Source: Paenibacillus aestuarii
GTDB taxonomy: Bacteria > Bacillota > Bacilli > Paenibacillales > NBRC-103111
Direction of reading: 5' to 3'
NCBI RefSeq assembly: GCF_027789125.1
Contig: NZ_JAQFVF010000072.1
Location: 1 to 64,000, forward strand
DNA length: 64,000 bases
The notes under the pieces were generated by a model. The model worked only from the letters and a program-made list of their open reading frames with translations, ran no database searches and was not told the origin of the DNA. Positions 7,832 through 16,512 of this stretch are shown piece by piece. How positions within the stretch are numbered: the first letter of the stretch is position 1; each line of letters opens with the position of its first letter. The position numbers were made by a program, and so were the translations under genes.

Positions 7832-10438
7832 ATGAAAGTGCAGAAGCAATTAGGTATAGGTGCGCTGGCTTGCGCATTAGTGTGGCAATTGACATCAGGG
7901 ACAATGATATTTGCAGCAGATTCTACATTGACACTAAGTTCGCAGGAGACGATTACATCTGGGGCTACTCTCAAAAACTATGTATGGACGACAACAAGAA
8001 GCGGCAAGGGTGTATCAGTTAACGCGAATGTAATAGAAGTAGACTTAACGAATCCGAATGTAAAGATCGATGCAATGGCTGGCACGAAAAATCAATTTAC
8101 AAAAAACCAAAGCGTACTGGGCATGGTGAAGGATACGGGAGCTGTAGCCGGTGTAAACGGTGATTTCTTTAATACCCAAGCCGAAGGCGTTCCTGAGGGC
8201 GCGCAGATTACGAATGGACAGGTCATGTCGACACCTGCCAAGATATCCGGGTTGTACTCGCTCGCGATTACGAAGGATAATAAGCCGATTATTGATATTT
8301 TCGATTTTCAGGGCAAGGTCACGGCAAAGGACGGCACATCGTTTGACCTAGGCGGTGTCAACAAGACCTATTACTGGGACGACAATGGGGTAGCGATGAT
8401 TGCAGACGGCTTGTTCCTTTATACCAGCGCCTGGGCTATGAATCAGCGTGCTGTTGACGGAACACATGTTCCTACGGAAGCGTTAGTGGTGAATGGCATT
8501 GTCAAGGAAATCGCTATCGACACGAACGTCAAAATGATTGCCCCTGCGGACGGGTATATTCTCCGAGGCTCTGGGCTTGCCCGTGATTTTATTGTCAATC
8601 ATTTGAAAGTCGGAGATCCGATTACAACGAAATACGATATGATCCCGCACGATTTATCCAAAACGTACGATTGGAAAAACTTCAAAATGATGATTGGCGG
8701 CAGCACCTTGCTGGTAGATGAGGCGAAACCAAGCTATTTCACCCGCAATATTGGGGATTTCAGCGGTTACAGTCCGAGATCCCGTACAGCTGTCGGATAC
8801 TCGAAGGATAATAAGACCGTTTATATTATCACGTCTGATAATAGCGGCAGCAGTAAAGGGATGACGCTTCCTGAACTGCAGCAGTTCATGATTCAAGCCG
8901 GTGTATGGCGGGGAATGGTACTGGACGGCGGCGGTTCTACGCAGTTGGTATCGCGGCCACTCGGGGATTTCGATCCTAAACTAACGAACAACACCGAGAA
9001 TGGCAATCAGCGTGCGGTGGCCAACGGTTTGGGCGTTTACTCAACGGCTCCGCAAGGGGAGCTGAAGGGTCTTATTTTACAAGGGCAGAAAGTGTTATTC
9101 GTAGGCGAATCCAGCGCTTATCAGTTTAAAGCTTATGATGACTATTATAATCCGATTTCTGTAACTTCGGTTGTTCCACAATGGAGCAGCACGATGACGA
9201 ACGGCACTTTTAAAGATAATGTATTTACGGCAACACAACCTGGTAAATCTCAGCTTGTCGCCAAGTCTGGCAAAGGAACAGCAACCATGGACGTAGAGGT
9301 TGTAGGCAGGGACCAGATCCAGTCGATGAAGTTCAGCGCTGGCTCATTCTCGCTGACAGAAGGCGGGGATTTTAAACTGCCGCTGTCGGTCACAACCAAG
9401 AGCGGTGTCACCCGTGATCTGCCTCCGAATTCGGCTCAATGGGAGCTGAGCGGGGTTAAGGGCAGCATTAATGACGGAATCCTGCACGTTGACAGCACAG
9501 CAGGCAGTCAAACTGCACAAGTCATCGCCAGATACGACGGTTTCAGTTCGATGGTGACATTGCCGATCGGTCAAGAAAAGGTATGGTATGACCTGGATCA
9601 TAACGCTGTTATGACGACGAGCGATAAATACCCGGCTGAAGTTGTATCCAACGTGAACATCGGCAAAGAGGCTAGTGGTAACAAAACTTTGGACATTACT
9701 TATGATTTCACCAAAGGATCTGGAACCAAAGCCGCCTATGCCCGTTTCGATGGAGCTTATGGTACTCCGGTTGCTGGCGAGCCTGATTTTATCTCAGCTA
9801 AAGTGCTGGGGGACGGAAGTTTCAACTGGGTACGCGCAGAAGTGATTGATGCCGATGGCAATTCGAATTTAGTGTCCTTCACGGAGAATATGAATTGGAC
9901 GGGTTGGCGCAAAGTGACTGCGGATGTATCCAATTTGAAATTCCCGATCAAAATTAAGAGCGTTTATGTTGCAAATCCTGCAAACGGACAGGATGAAAGA
10001 GCGATGAAAGGGAAAGTTAGTATTGATGACATTTCGTTCATTTATAAGGGTCAAATGCCAACTTTACCGAAGAACTCCATTAAGCTAACTGTGAATAATA
10101 AAAATGCGACTTTGAATGACAAGTCCATGACGCTTGAACAGGCGCCAACGATTGTGAACGGCAATACTTTGGTGCCGATCCGGTTTGTAACGGAAGCGCT
10201 GGGCGGTAACGTGAAGTGGAATGATCAAGAGCGCAAGGTGACAGTGATCCGCGGCGATAAGTTGATTGATCTTTGGATTGATAATCCGGATTTGCTCGTT
10301 AATGGGGATCGGGTGACAGCAGAAGTTGCGCCGAAGATTATGAACAATGTAACCATGGTGCCTTTGCGGCTTATTTCTGAGAAGTTAGGATTTAAGGTAG
10401 GCTGGGAACCTATAAAACAAGGGATTACCCTTGAATAA
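7832..10438 (+). CDS. secreted phosphodiester glycosidase-family protein with stalk domain
   Basis: An 868-residue exoprotein with a signal peptide (residues 1-30, ending IFAAD). Residues ~90-410 form a NAGPA domain (PF09992, phosphodiester glycosidase): VNGDFFNTQ, RTAVGYSKDNKTVYIIT, and the signature MVLDGGGSTQLV. A middle region (~415-560) contains Ig-like segments, followed by a beta-sandwich (~580-740) resembling a carbohydrate-binding module. A copper-amine-oxidase-N stalk domain (~755-868, TLVPIRFVTEALGGNVKW and MVPLRLISEKLGFKVGW) closes the protein. NAGPA relatives remove N-acetylglucosamine 1-phosphodiesters; a role in trimming wall polymers is inferred from location and architecture. 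The start follows AGAGGAGCG. It has its own promoter and precedes degS by 92 bases. Confidence 0.85.
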   Translation: MKVQKQLGIGALACALVWQLTSGTMIFAADSTLTLSSQETITSGATLKNYVWTTTRSGKGVSVNANVIEVDLTNPNVKIDAMAGTKNQFTKNQSVLGMVKDTGAVAGVNGDFFNTQAEGVPEGAQITNGQVMSTPAKISGLYSLAITKDNKPIIDIFDFQGKVTAKDGTSFDLGGVNKTYYWDDNGVAMIADGLFLYTSAWAMNQRAVDGTHVPTEALVVNGIVKEIAIDTNVKMIAPADGYILRGSGLARDFIVNHLKVGDPITTKYDMIPHDLSKTYDWKNFKMMIGGSTLLVDEAKPSYFTRNIGDFSGYSPRSRTAVGYSKDNKTVYIITSDNSGSSKGMTLPELQQFMIQAGVWRGMVLDGGGSTQLVSRPLGDFDPKLTNNTENGNQRAVANGLGVYSTAPQGELKGLILQGQKVLFVGESSAYQFKAYDDYYNPISVTSVVPQWSSTMTNGTFKDNVFTATQPGKSQLVAKSGKGTATMDVEVVGRDQIQSMKFSAGSFSLTEGGDFKLPLSVTTKSGVTRDLPPNSAQWELSGVKGSINDGILHVDSTAGSQTAQVIARYDGFSSMVTLPIGQEKVWYDLDHNAVMTTSDKYPAEVVSNVNIGKEASGNKTLDITYDFTKGSGTKAAYARFDGAYGTPVAGEPDFISAKVLGDGSFNWVRAEVIDADGNSNLVSFTENMNWTGWRKVTADVSNLKFPIKIKSVYVANPANGQDERAMKGKVSIDDISFIYKGQMPTLPKNSIKLTVNNKNATLNDKSMTLEQAPTIVNGNTLVPIRFVTEALGGNVKWNDQERKVTVIRGDKLIDLWIDNPDLLVNGDRVTAEVAPKIMNNVTMVPLRLISEKLGFKVGWEPIKQGITLE

Positions 10439-10474
10439 ATAGGGCTAGAAGTTCAATTCATGCCGTCGGAAGTA

Positions 10475-10483
10475 TGGTACAAT
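10475..10483 (+). promoter_or_regulatory. extended -10 promoter of degSU
   Basis: TGG followed by TACAAT (10478-10483) forms an extended -10 element; the -35 region is weak. The distance to the degS start is about 48 bases. Confidence 0.45.
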
Positions 10484-10530
10484 ATGGGGTAGACTAATTT
10501 CGTTTTTATAAAAAAGGAGCTTGTTTCACT

Positions 10531-11718
10531 TTGCAGCCAGACGCTATAGATCGTGTCATAAAGAACGCCATCAACGTCGTGGAGAGCAGCAAGTATCAAA
10601 TCTTTGAGATTGCCGAGACATCCAGACTTGAGAAAGAGGCACTGACCCGCGAGTTAGAAGAGATCCAGGAAGAAACCAGTGCCACTATTGATATGGTGGA
10701 CAACCTGGAGAGGGATTATAAGCGATCCCGGATCAGGCTTACGGAAGTTAGTCGAGATTTCAACAAATATCGCGAAGATGATATTAAGACAGCGTATGAA
10801 GCCGCTATCGCTCTTCAACTGCAGCTAACGATCGCCAGGGAAAAAGAAGTTCACCTCAAGGCTAGGCGGAACGATCTGCAGCAGCGTGTGAAGAACGTGG
10901 AGAAGCAGGTGGAACGGGCTGAAACGATCGTCTCCCAGATGAATGTTGTGCTGGAATACTTATCAGGCGACCTGAATCAGGTCACTCGAATATTGGAATC
11001 TGCAAAAAACAGGCAGTTGCTGGGGTTGAAAATTATTTTGGCCCAGGAAGAAGAAAGAAAGCGGATCGCCCGCGAGATTCACGATGGTATGGCACAAACT
11101 TTAGCCAATGTCGTACTTCGTACCGAGATTGCCGAGCGTATGCTCATGAAACAGGACATGTCGGCCGTGAAGGAAGAGTTGGTCGATTTAAAGGGACAAG
11201 TTCGGGGGGGGCTTGAAGAAGTTCGTAAAATTATCTTCAACCTTCGCCCGATGGCCCTTGATGATTTGGGGATTGTGCCCACGTTGCGCAAGTATGTGCA
11301 AGATTTCGAGGAGAAGCACAAAATCCGTACGAAGTTTAATCTTGTAGGTAAAGAGACTCGCATACCGTCCGGGCTTGAAATCGCGATTTTCCGACTGGTG
11401 CAGGAAGCTCTCTCGAATGTGATTAAACATGCGAAAGCCACTTTTGTTTCTGTGGAGCTAAGGCTAGAAGCAGACCAAGTGCAGATCTATATTGTAGATA
11501 ACGGAGTCGGCTTTGACGTGCCCCTAATAGAACAAAGAATTGCCAAAGGGAACAATTTTGGTTTGCTCGGGATGCGTGAGCGTGTTGAGCTTCTGGAAGG
11601 CTCGATGGTGTTAGAATCTGCTAAAGATTCGGGTACAAAGATAACGATGCTAATCCCTTTTGGCGGCGGAGCAGAGAACAAGGAGGAAAATCAGAATGGA
11701 CAACACGGCGAGTCCTAA
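10531..11718 (+). CDS. degS: sensor histidine kinase DegS
   Basis: This 395-residue cytoplasmic kinase of the two-component system DegS/DegU controls exoenzymes, competence and motility. The N-terminal ~170 residues are the DegS sensor region, strongly helical coiled coil without membrane segments. The phosphoacceptor is His184 in REIHDGMAQT (HisKA_3 type). The C-terminal HATPase domain shows QEALSNVIKHAKA (N box), VDNGVGFD and GLLGMRERV. It probably starts at TTG 10531, behind AAAAAGGAGC. It overlaps degU by 23 bases, so the two are translationally coupled. In Bacillus degSU is likewise followed by the comF and flgM genes, and the order here matches. Confidence 0.96.
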   Translation: MQPDAIDRVIKNAINVVESSKYQIFEIAETSRLEKEALTRELEEIQEETSATIDMVDNLERDYKRSRIRLTEVSRDFNKYREDDIKTAYEAAIALQLQLTIAREKEVHLKARRNDLQQRVKNVEKQVERAETIVSQMNVVLEYLSGDLNQVTRILESAKNRQLLGLKIILAQEEERKRIAREIHDGMAQTLANVVLRTEIAERMLMKQDMSAVKEELVDLKGQVRGGLEEVRKIIFNLRPMALDDLGIVPTLRKYVQDFEEKHKIRTKFNLVGKETRIPSGLEIAIFRLVQEALSNVIKHAKATFVSVELRLEADQVQIYIVDNGVGFDVPLIEQRIAKGNNFGLLGMRERVELLEGSMVLESAKDSGTKITMLIPFGGGAENKEENQNGQHGES

Positions 11719-12421
11719 ACGTAACGTGCGCATTGTGATTGCGGACGATCATCAACTCTTTCGTGAAGGCGTTAAACGAATCATTAATATGGAAGATGAT
11801 ATGGAGGTCATCGGCGAATGTGGTGACGGCATCCAGGTCATCGAGCTTTGCAATCAGATCACTCCGGATATTGTGCTCATGGACATTAATATGCCGCTTG
11901 AGAACGGCGTTGTGGCTACAGAGCGTTTAAAGCTCATTTTCCCTGATATCAAAGTGATTATCCTTTCGATCCATGACGATGAAAGCTATGTGTTCGAAAC
12001 GCTCCGCAAAGGGGCTTCTGGTTATTTACTGAAGGATATGGAAGCGGAGTCATTGATTAATGCAATTCGCTCCGTAGTTGCCGGTCATGCTTATATTCAT
12101 CCCAAAGTGACGGGCAAGCTGATCAACCAATTGCGACGAATGACATACCTGGATGATGTAGGTGTGGTTGGTCAGGGACAAGGCGTGAAGGATGCAGGCT
12201 TGAAGTACATCCATAATGCCAACAGTCCGCTGACGAAGCGAGAGGCTGAAGTGCTCCGCTTAATGGCGGAAGGCAAGAGCAATAAGCTGATTGGCGAATT
12301 CTTATACATTAGTGAGAAAACCGTTAAGAACCACGTCAGCAGCATTCTGCAAAAAATGGAAGTCGATGACCGTACACAAGCCGTAATCATTGCGATTAAG
12401 AATGGTTGGGTAACCTTATAG
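11696..12421 (+). CDS. degU: response regulator DegU
   Basis: A 241-residue NarL/FixJ-type response regulator. The receiver domain has the acidic pair D17/D18 (IADDHQLF), phosphoacceptor D63 (LMDINMP) and the conserved Lys in GYLLKDM. A LuxR-type helix-turn-helix follows at about 178-240 (LTKREAEVLRLMAEGKSNK, SEKTVKNHVSSILQKM). It is phosphorylated by DegS and binds DNA to switch between motility, competence and exoenzyme secretion. ATG 11696 is chosen because AAGGAGGAAAA precedes it; a further in-frame codon at 11660 lies inside degS with no binding site. The stop is followed by a strong hairpin at 12451. Confidence 0.97.
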   Translation: MDNTASPKRNVRIVIADDHQLFREGVKRIINMEDDMEVIGECGDGIQVIELCNQITPDIVLMDINMPLENGVVATERLKLIFPDIKVIILSIHDDESYVFETLRKGASGYLLKDMEAESLINAIRSVVAGHAYIHPKVTGKLINQLRRMTYLDDVGVVGQGQGVKDAGLKYIHNANSPLTKREAEVLRLMAEGKSNKLIGEFLYISEKTVKNHVSSILQKMEVDDRTQAVIIAIKNGWVTL

Positions 12422-12450
12422 CCGAACACTCCATCACGTAGAGGAACCCC

Positions 12451-12486
12451 CCCTCCTTAAGCGGCATACAATGCTGATAAGGAGGG
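12451..12486 (+). promoter_or_regulatory. hairpin burying the ribosome binding site of the next gene
   Basis: CCCTCCTTA (12451-12459) pairs perfectly with TAAGGAGGG (12478-12486). An inner stem adds CGGCAT with ATGCTG around an ACA loop, about 15 pairs in all. The right arm is the AAGGAGGG that serves the ATG at 12494, so the ribosome binding site is sequestered. There is no T run after it, so it is unlikely to be an ordinary terminator. Confidence 0.7.
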
Positions 12487-12493
12487 AGCCGCT

Positions 12494-12892
12494 ATGTGGA
12501 TGGGATTGCTATGGATCGTAGGCTGCTACGGTATCAGCATCGCTGTGCTTCATATCTTGTTCAGTACCCGAAAGGGAAGAAGCAAGAAACAAGCCAAAGT
12601 ACTGTTAGTGACCAAAAACAATCAAAATCATATTGAATGGTATATTCGTTCTTTATTTTTCTTTTCACGCGTGAAAGGTGGTCAGGTGACGGCTGCGATC
12701 TTTGATGACGGGTCGTCAGATGAAACCTTGAAGATCATTGAACGATTATCCCATACGCATGTGCTGGAAGTCTATCATCGGGCAGATGATGAGTTTGTCG
12801 ATGACTATTTGCGCCGGCACGAGAACGAGCCGTTAATTATTGTGAATCTCAGCAACCGGGAAGATATTGTTGATATTCCTGTTGTTATGTAG
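12494..12892 (+). CDS. small membrane-anchored protein with glycosyltransferase-like core
   Basis: A 132-residue protein of uncertain function lying between degU and comFA, where Bacillus has other genes. Residues 3-23 form one hydrophobic segment (GLLWIVGCYGISIAVLHILF), followed by a basic patch (RKGRSKKQ). Residues ~33-130 resemble the first half of a GT-A glycosyltransferase fold: KVLLVTKNN, then FDDGSSDETLKIIERL. The rest of a glycosyltransferase, including a DxD motif, is missing, so activity is doubtful. ATG 12494 lies 7 bases after AAGGAGGG, which is locked in the hairpin at 12451-12486. Translation may therefore be conditional. Confidence 0.65.
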   Translation: MWMGLLWIVGCYGISIAVLHILFSTRKGRSKKQAKVLLVTKNNQNHIEWYIRSLFFFSRVKGGQVTAAIFDDGSSDETLKIIERLSHTHVLEVYHRADDEFVDDYLRRHENEPLIIVNLSNREDIVDIPVVM

Positions 12893-12927
12893 TAAACGGT
12901 TACAATACAAAGAGAGCAAGGTGAAGG

Positions 12928-14817
12928 ATGAAGGTTCAACTTTACGCGTTGCACATAGGTTCGAAGTGGACGTGGAACTTGTCCGTCCATACACATACCG
13001 ACATTCATTATTGGTTCGAGCAATACGGTGCTGACGCCAGCATACGATTGCTGGAACCTTTTGTTTCTTTAGGGCAGGCTATACGCATGCTGCAGGCTCT
13101 TTCTACGGACTCCATTTTAACCTCGGCGATGAATCGCAACTCCCCCTTAACTCCATTTAAAGCACGATTGCAGTACTTGGCAAGGAAGTGCGGCTTAGCG
13201 CAGCACGTGTGCGACTCTCTTACATTCAGTGAAATTTCTTATGTATTCTGGCAAATGGGTAAGGTCCTCCCACTTCAATTACAGGCAGATCGTTATGAGC
13301 GGATTGTAAAAGCTTGCAGCGGCAGGCAGCTACTCGTAGATGAACTCCATCAATTGTTGGCGTTACATGGCGTTGATAGCACCCAAAAGGAAGACTGGCT
13401 ACCCTATTTGCAATTAGCCCATCTTCAAGGCGATCTCCGAATAAGCAGCGGGCTGCATATTTACGAACGCAGGGACTGGCGTCGCCCATTTGTGAAGAAG
13501 ACCGTTGTACGCTGTAAAAGATGTGGCAGCGGGGCGGCGCGTATGTACTGGACAGATTGCATCCACTGCGGACAAGCATGTCCTTATTGCGAGGAGTGCC
13601 TCACAATGGGGCGCGCACGATACTGCTCACTGCTAATACAAGGACGTGCAGTAGATGTCTCCTTACATAGCGACGCGGATGATCTACATGCTTACATTGA
13701 GCCCTGGGGGCTCAGCCCGGCACAGACAGCGGCCTCTTTGGAAGGGCTGCGCTATGTGAGCGGAGGGACGGATGCCGGCGGTAAATCCAGTGTGGAGCAA
13801 GAAGCCAAAAGGTTCTTGATCTGGGCTGTGACGGGTGCGGGGAAGACGGAGATGATCTTCCCCTTTATTCACTATACGGTCGCTAGAGGAGGCAAGGCCT
13901 TAATTGCTACACCCCGAAAGGACGTCGTCCTGGAGCTTCGCCCCCGGATTAAACGGGCGTTCTCCGACTATACCGTCGTTACCTTGTATGGGGGGAGCGA
14001 GCAGCGGTGGGAACAAGGGCAGATTACGATCGCGACGACGCATCAGCTGATGCGATTTCATCAGGCATTCGACCTGGTCATTATCGATGAGATTGATGCG
14101 TTCCCCTATCACAACAATCCTACGCTTGCCTACGCCGCCGCTACTGTGGTCAAGCCTGGAGGGAGCAATGTTTTACTATCGGCAACGCCGCCAAAAGAGG
14201 TGAGAACAGCAGCAGACCGAGGCAGACTGCCGCATGTGCGCGTGCCGGTGCGGTATCATAGACATCCGCTGCCGGTGCCTGAGCTGCTATCCGTACCGAC
14301 CTTGCGTAGATGCTGTCAGTCGAATACGCTGCCCGACGTGCTGGCTACCCGGCTGCAGGCGTCTATTAAGCGGGGCGCACAGGTTTTTGTTTTCGTACCT
14401 AATATTAAGCTGGTTGAGCCGATGGTTGAATTGCTGCGGTCGAAGCTGCGGGCCGAAGACGGAAGCTTGCCGCTACGTGTAGAGGGCACATCGTCCAAGG
14501 ATGCCGATCGCACCGAGAAAGTTCAGCACTTCCGGGATAAAGCAATCCGTTTGCTCGTTACAACGACGATATTGGAACGGGGCGTGACGATACCGAAATC
14601 CGATGTATACATCCTCGACGCCGATTCCAGCCTGTTCGACGAAGCTGCGCTTGTACAGATGGCTGGTAGAGCAGGCAGATCCAAGGACGATCCGGCGGGC
14701 ATGATTTATTTTGCGGCAAATGAGGTATCCCTGTCACAGAGGGAGGCGGTCCGGCAAATTAAACAAATGAACCGAATCGCGCGAAAAAAAGGATATCTGC
14801 GAGGGGAGAATGAATGA
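12928..14817 (+). CDS. comFA: DNA import ATPase/helicase ComFA
   Basis: A 629-residue DEAD-box-type translocase that drives uptake of transforming single-stranded DNA at the membrane. The family-specific four-Cys zinc module is at about 190-232 (CKRCG, CIHCG, CPYCEEC). Helicase motifs follow: Walker A AVTGAGKTEM near 297, IIDEIDAF (motif II), LLSATPP (motif III) and QMAGRAGRSKD (motif VI). The N-terminal ~190 residues are family-specific and divergent. It overlaps comFC by four bases (ATGA), so they form an operon. No ComK box was seen upstream. No comFB gene lies between them, unlike B. subtilis. Confidence 0.95.
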   Translation: MKVQLYALHIGSKWTWNLSVHTHTDIHYWFEQYGADASIRLLEPFVSLGQAIRMLQALSTDSILTSAMNRNSPLTPFKARLQYLARKCGLAQHVCDSLTFSEISYVFWQMGKVLPLQLQADRYERIVKACSGRQLLVDELHQLLALHGVDSTQKEDWLPYLQLAHLQGDLRISSGLHIYERRDWRRPFVKKTVVRCKRCGSGAARMYWTDCIHCGQACPYCEECLTMGRARYCSLLIQGRAVDVSLHSDADDLHAYIEPWGLSPAQTAASLEGLRYVSGGTDAGGKSSVEQEAKRFLIWAVTGAGKTEMIFPFIHYTVARGGKALIATPRKDVVLELRPRIKRAFSDYTVVTLYGGSEQRWEQGQITIATTHQLMRFHQAFDLVIIDEIDAFPYHNNPTLAYAAATVVKPGGSNVLLSATPPKEVRTAADRGRLPHVRVPVRYHRHPLPVPELLSVPTLRRCCQSNTLPDVLATRLQASIKRGAQVFVFVPNIKLVEPMVELLRSKLRAEDGSLPLRVEGTSSKDADRTEKVQHFRDKAIRLLVTTTILERGVTIPKSDVYILDADSSLFDEAALVQMAGRAGRSKDDPAGMIYFAANEVSLSQREAVRQIKQMNRIARKKGYLRGENE

Positions 14818-15584
14818 GTAAATGGTTGGAACATATTGTTGCCGGGATACAAGCTATGCTCCATCCCAGACGGGATGAGTGTTTACTCTGCAAACAATTA
14901 GGACGGCTGCAAAGTAATGAGCTGCGCTTGTGCCAGGTTTGTATGTCGCGGATTCCGTGGATTCAGGATGTACGCTGCCTCATCTGTGGAAGATCTGAGA
15001 AGTGTTCGGATTGTTTGCGACGAAAACATTCCTATTTCATAAAGAATCGTAGTGCAGTCCGGTATGATGATACCATGAAGGAACTGCTGGCACGGTATAA
15101 GTATCGTGGTGATGAAAGGCTATGTACCGTCATGGGGTACATGCTTTACTATGCCTACCGGATATTAAGCAGTGAAAGCGGAACGGATTTGAGCTTGAAT
15201 GCAGAGGCAGGATCTACAAACAAGATCATTACATATGTGCCTGTCAGTGAGCGCCGCTTGCAAGAACGAGGGTTCAATCAGGCGGAGCAAATGGCCCGCG
15301 AGCTTGGCCGGAGGACCGATCTGCCGGTCGTGCCGCTTTTACTTCGAACTAAGCATACCGATAAGCAGAGCTTTAAGACAAGAAGTGAACGATTGGACGA
15401 TATGGAACGTGTGTTCGAGATTCATTTAGAAGGCATGAAGGAGGTCCTGTGTACAAGGGCTTCCACTTTGGTCATTTATTTGATTGATGATGTATACACA
15501 ACGGGAAGTACGATGAATCACTGCGCTAGAGTACTAAAGGAAGATCTCGGTGCAGAAGTTTTTGGTCTTACTTGGGCTCGATGA
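14814..15584 (+). CDS. comFC: competence phosphoribosyltransferase-like protein ComFC
   Basis: A 256-residue protein of the ComF/GntX family needed for DNA uptake, thought to work with ComFA. The N-terminus has a zinc ribbon (CLLCKQLG, CQVCMSRIPW, CLICGR and CSDCLRRK). A type I phosphoribosyltransferase domain follows, with the PRPP loop YLIDDVYTTGSTM near residue 220 and the ERGFNQAEQMA block near 145. The start overlaps the comFA stop. The flagellar gene yvyF follows after 91 bases. Confidence 0.94.
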   Translation: MSKWLEHIVAGIQAMLHPRRDECLLCKQLGRLQSNELRLCQVCMSRIPWIQDVRCLICGRSEKCSDCLRRKHSYFIKNRSAVRYDDTMKELLARYKYRGDERLCTVMGYMLYYAYRILSSESGTDLSLNAEAGSTNKIITYVPVSERRLQERGFNQAEQMARELGRRTDLPVVPLLLRTKHTDKQSFKTRSERLDDMERVFEIHLEGMKEVLCTRASTLVIYLIDDVYTTGSTMNHCARVLKEDLGAEVFGLTWAR

Positions 15585-15675
15585 GCCATTAAATTAATAG
15601 TGTAAAAAGATGTCGAATTAAGTTAAACTGGAATTAAATTAGGATATAAGGAAATAATACAAGGAGGGCTGTACA

Positions 15676-16098
15676 ATGAGCATGAATGTTGCGAATTGTC
15701 CGCGCTGTGGAAAGATTTTTATTAAGGGTGTCAGTAGTGTTTGTCCCGCATGTATGAAAGATATAGATCGACAATACGAGAAGTGTTTGAAATACTTGCG
15801 TGAAAATAAAGGATCGACAATACAGGAACTTAGCGAAGCTACCGAAGTCTCAGTTAATCAAATCACCAAGTTCATCCGTGAAGGCAGAATCTCGTTGGCC
15901 AATTCGCCAAACATGTCGTATGCCTGCGAGGTTTGCGGGACGTCCATTCGGGAGAATACAATTTGCGATTCCTGCCGGAGCAAACTAATGCGGGATGTGA
16001 GGAATACTGCAGAGGATGAACGGCGCAAGGAAGAGCTGAAAAAGAACGACAGTAAAGTCAGTTTCAATATTCAAGAGCGTTTGAATGACCGTCATTAA
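15676..16098 (+). CDS. yvyF: flagellar operon protein YvyF (TIGR03826 type)
   Basis: A 140-residue protein regularly found between comFC and flgM. The N-terminal zinc pair CPRCGKIF and CPACMKD is followed by a helix-turn-helix-like segment (STIQELSEATEVSVNQITKFIREG), then a second zinc pair (CEVCGTSI and CDSCRSKL) and a charged helical tail. It may be a DNA-binding regulator of motility, but its role is not established. AAGGAGGG lies just before ATG 15676; a second ATG two codons later is an alternative. A hairpin terminator at 16143 separates it from flgM. Confidence 0.88.
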   Translation: MSMNVANCPRCGKIFIKGVSSVCPACMKDIDRQYEKCLKYLRENKGSTIQELSEATEVSVNQITKFIREGRISLANSPNMSYACEVCGTSIRENTICDSCRSKLMRDVRNTAEDERRKEELKKNDSKVSFNIQERLNDRH

Positions 16099-16122
16099 TA
16101 TTTAAATGGGACTGTAGGAGTA

Positions 16123-16150
16123 TAAAATTTTATAAGATTGATGCCGATAA
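16123..16150 (+). promoter_or_regulatory. SigD promoter of flgM operon
   Basis: TAAA (16123-16126), a 16-base spacer, then GCCGATAA (16143-16150): the SigD consensus with one mismatch and the same spacer as the hag promoters. The -10 element is also the left arm of a terminator hairpin. Confidence 0.8.
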
Positions 16151-16178
16151 TAATACTAAAGATTATCGGCTTTTATTT
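16143..16178 (+). terminator. terminator of comF-yvyF transcript
   Basis: GCCGATAAT pairs perfectly with ATTATCGGC and is followed by a T-rich tail. The left arm coincides with the SigD -10 element of flgM. Confidence 0.7.
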
Positions 16179-16207
16179 TATATGTCGGGATATAGAGGTG
16201 AATTAGC

Positions 16208-16480
16208 ATGAAAATTAATGATAATCAGCGTGTAGGTGCGGTGAATCCTTATAAAAAAGCAAGTGATATGAAATTCGCCCAAACAATGGGCAAGAAAGAT
16301 AAACCTAAAGATCAGGTTGAGATCTCAGCTGAGGCGAAAGAACTGCTTGATGCTCAAGGGACTACTCGTACAGAGGAGCAAACTCGCCGTATTGAAGAGT
16401 TGAAGGCTTCTGTAACTTCAGGAACGTATCATGTAGAAGCGGGTAAGATTGCTGAGAAATTGCTACCGTTTATTAAATAA
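16208..16480 (+). CDS. flgM: anti-sigma-D factor FlgM
   Basis: A 90-residue protein that binds and inhibits SigD until the flagellar hook-basal body is finished. The C-terminal half carries the sigma-binding helices, with the typical VEISAEAKELL and RRIEELKASVTSGTYHVEAGKIAEKLL pattern (residues ~40-90). The N-terminus is short and polar, as expected for a disordered region. It is first in the operon flgM-flgN-flgK-flgL-yviE-fliW-csrA, behind its own SigD promoter, giving negative feedback on the genes SigD activates. Confidence 0.95.
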   Translation: MKINDNQRVGAVNPYKKASDMKFAQTMGKKDKPKDQVEISAEAKELLDAQGTTRTEEQTRRIEELKASVTSGTYHVEAGKIAEKLLPFIK

Positions 16481-16512
16481 AGTTATAGACCATAAGAAAC
16501 AGGTGATATCAA

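Noticed and set aside
15600..15660. SigD promoter for yvyF
   Set aside because: TAAA is present, but the -10 (TAGGATAT) matches five of eight bases and lies only 12 bases away, unlike the constant 16 elsewhere.
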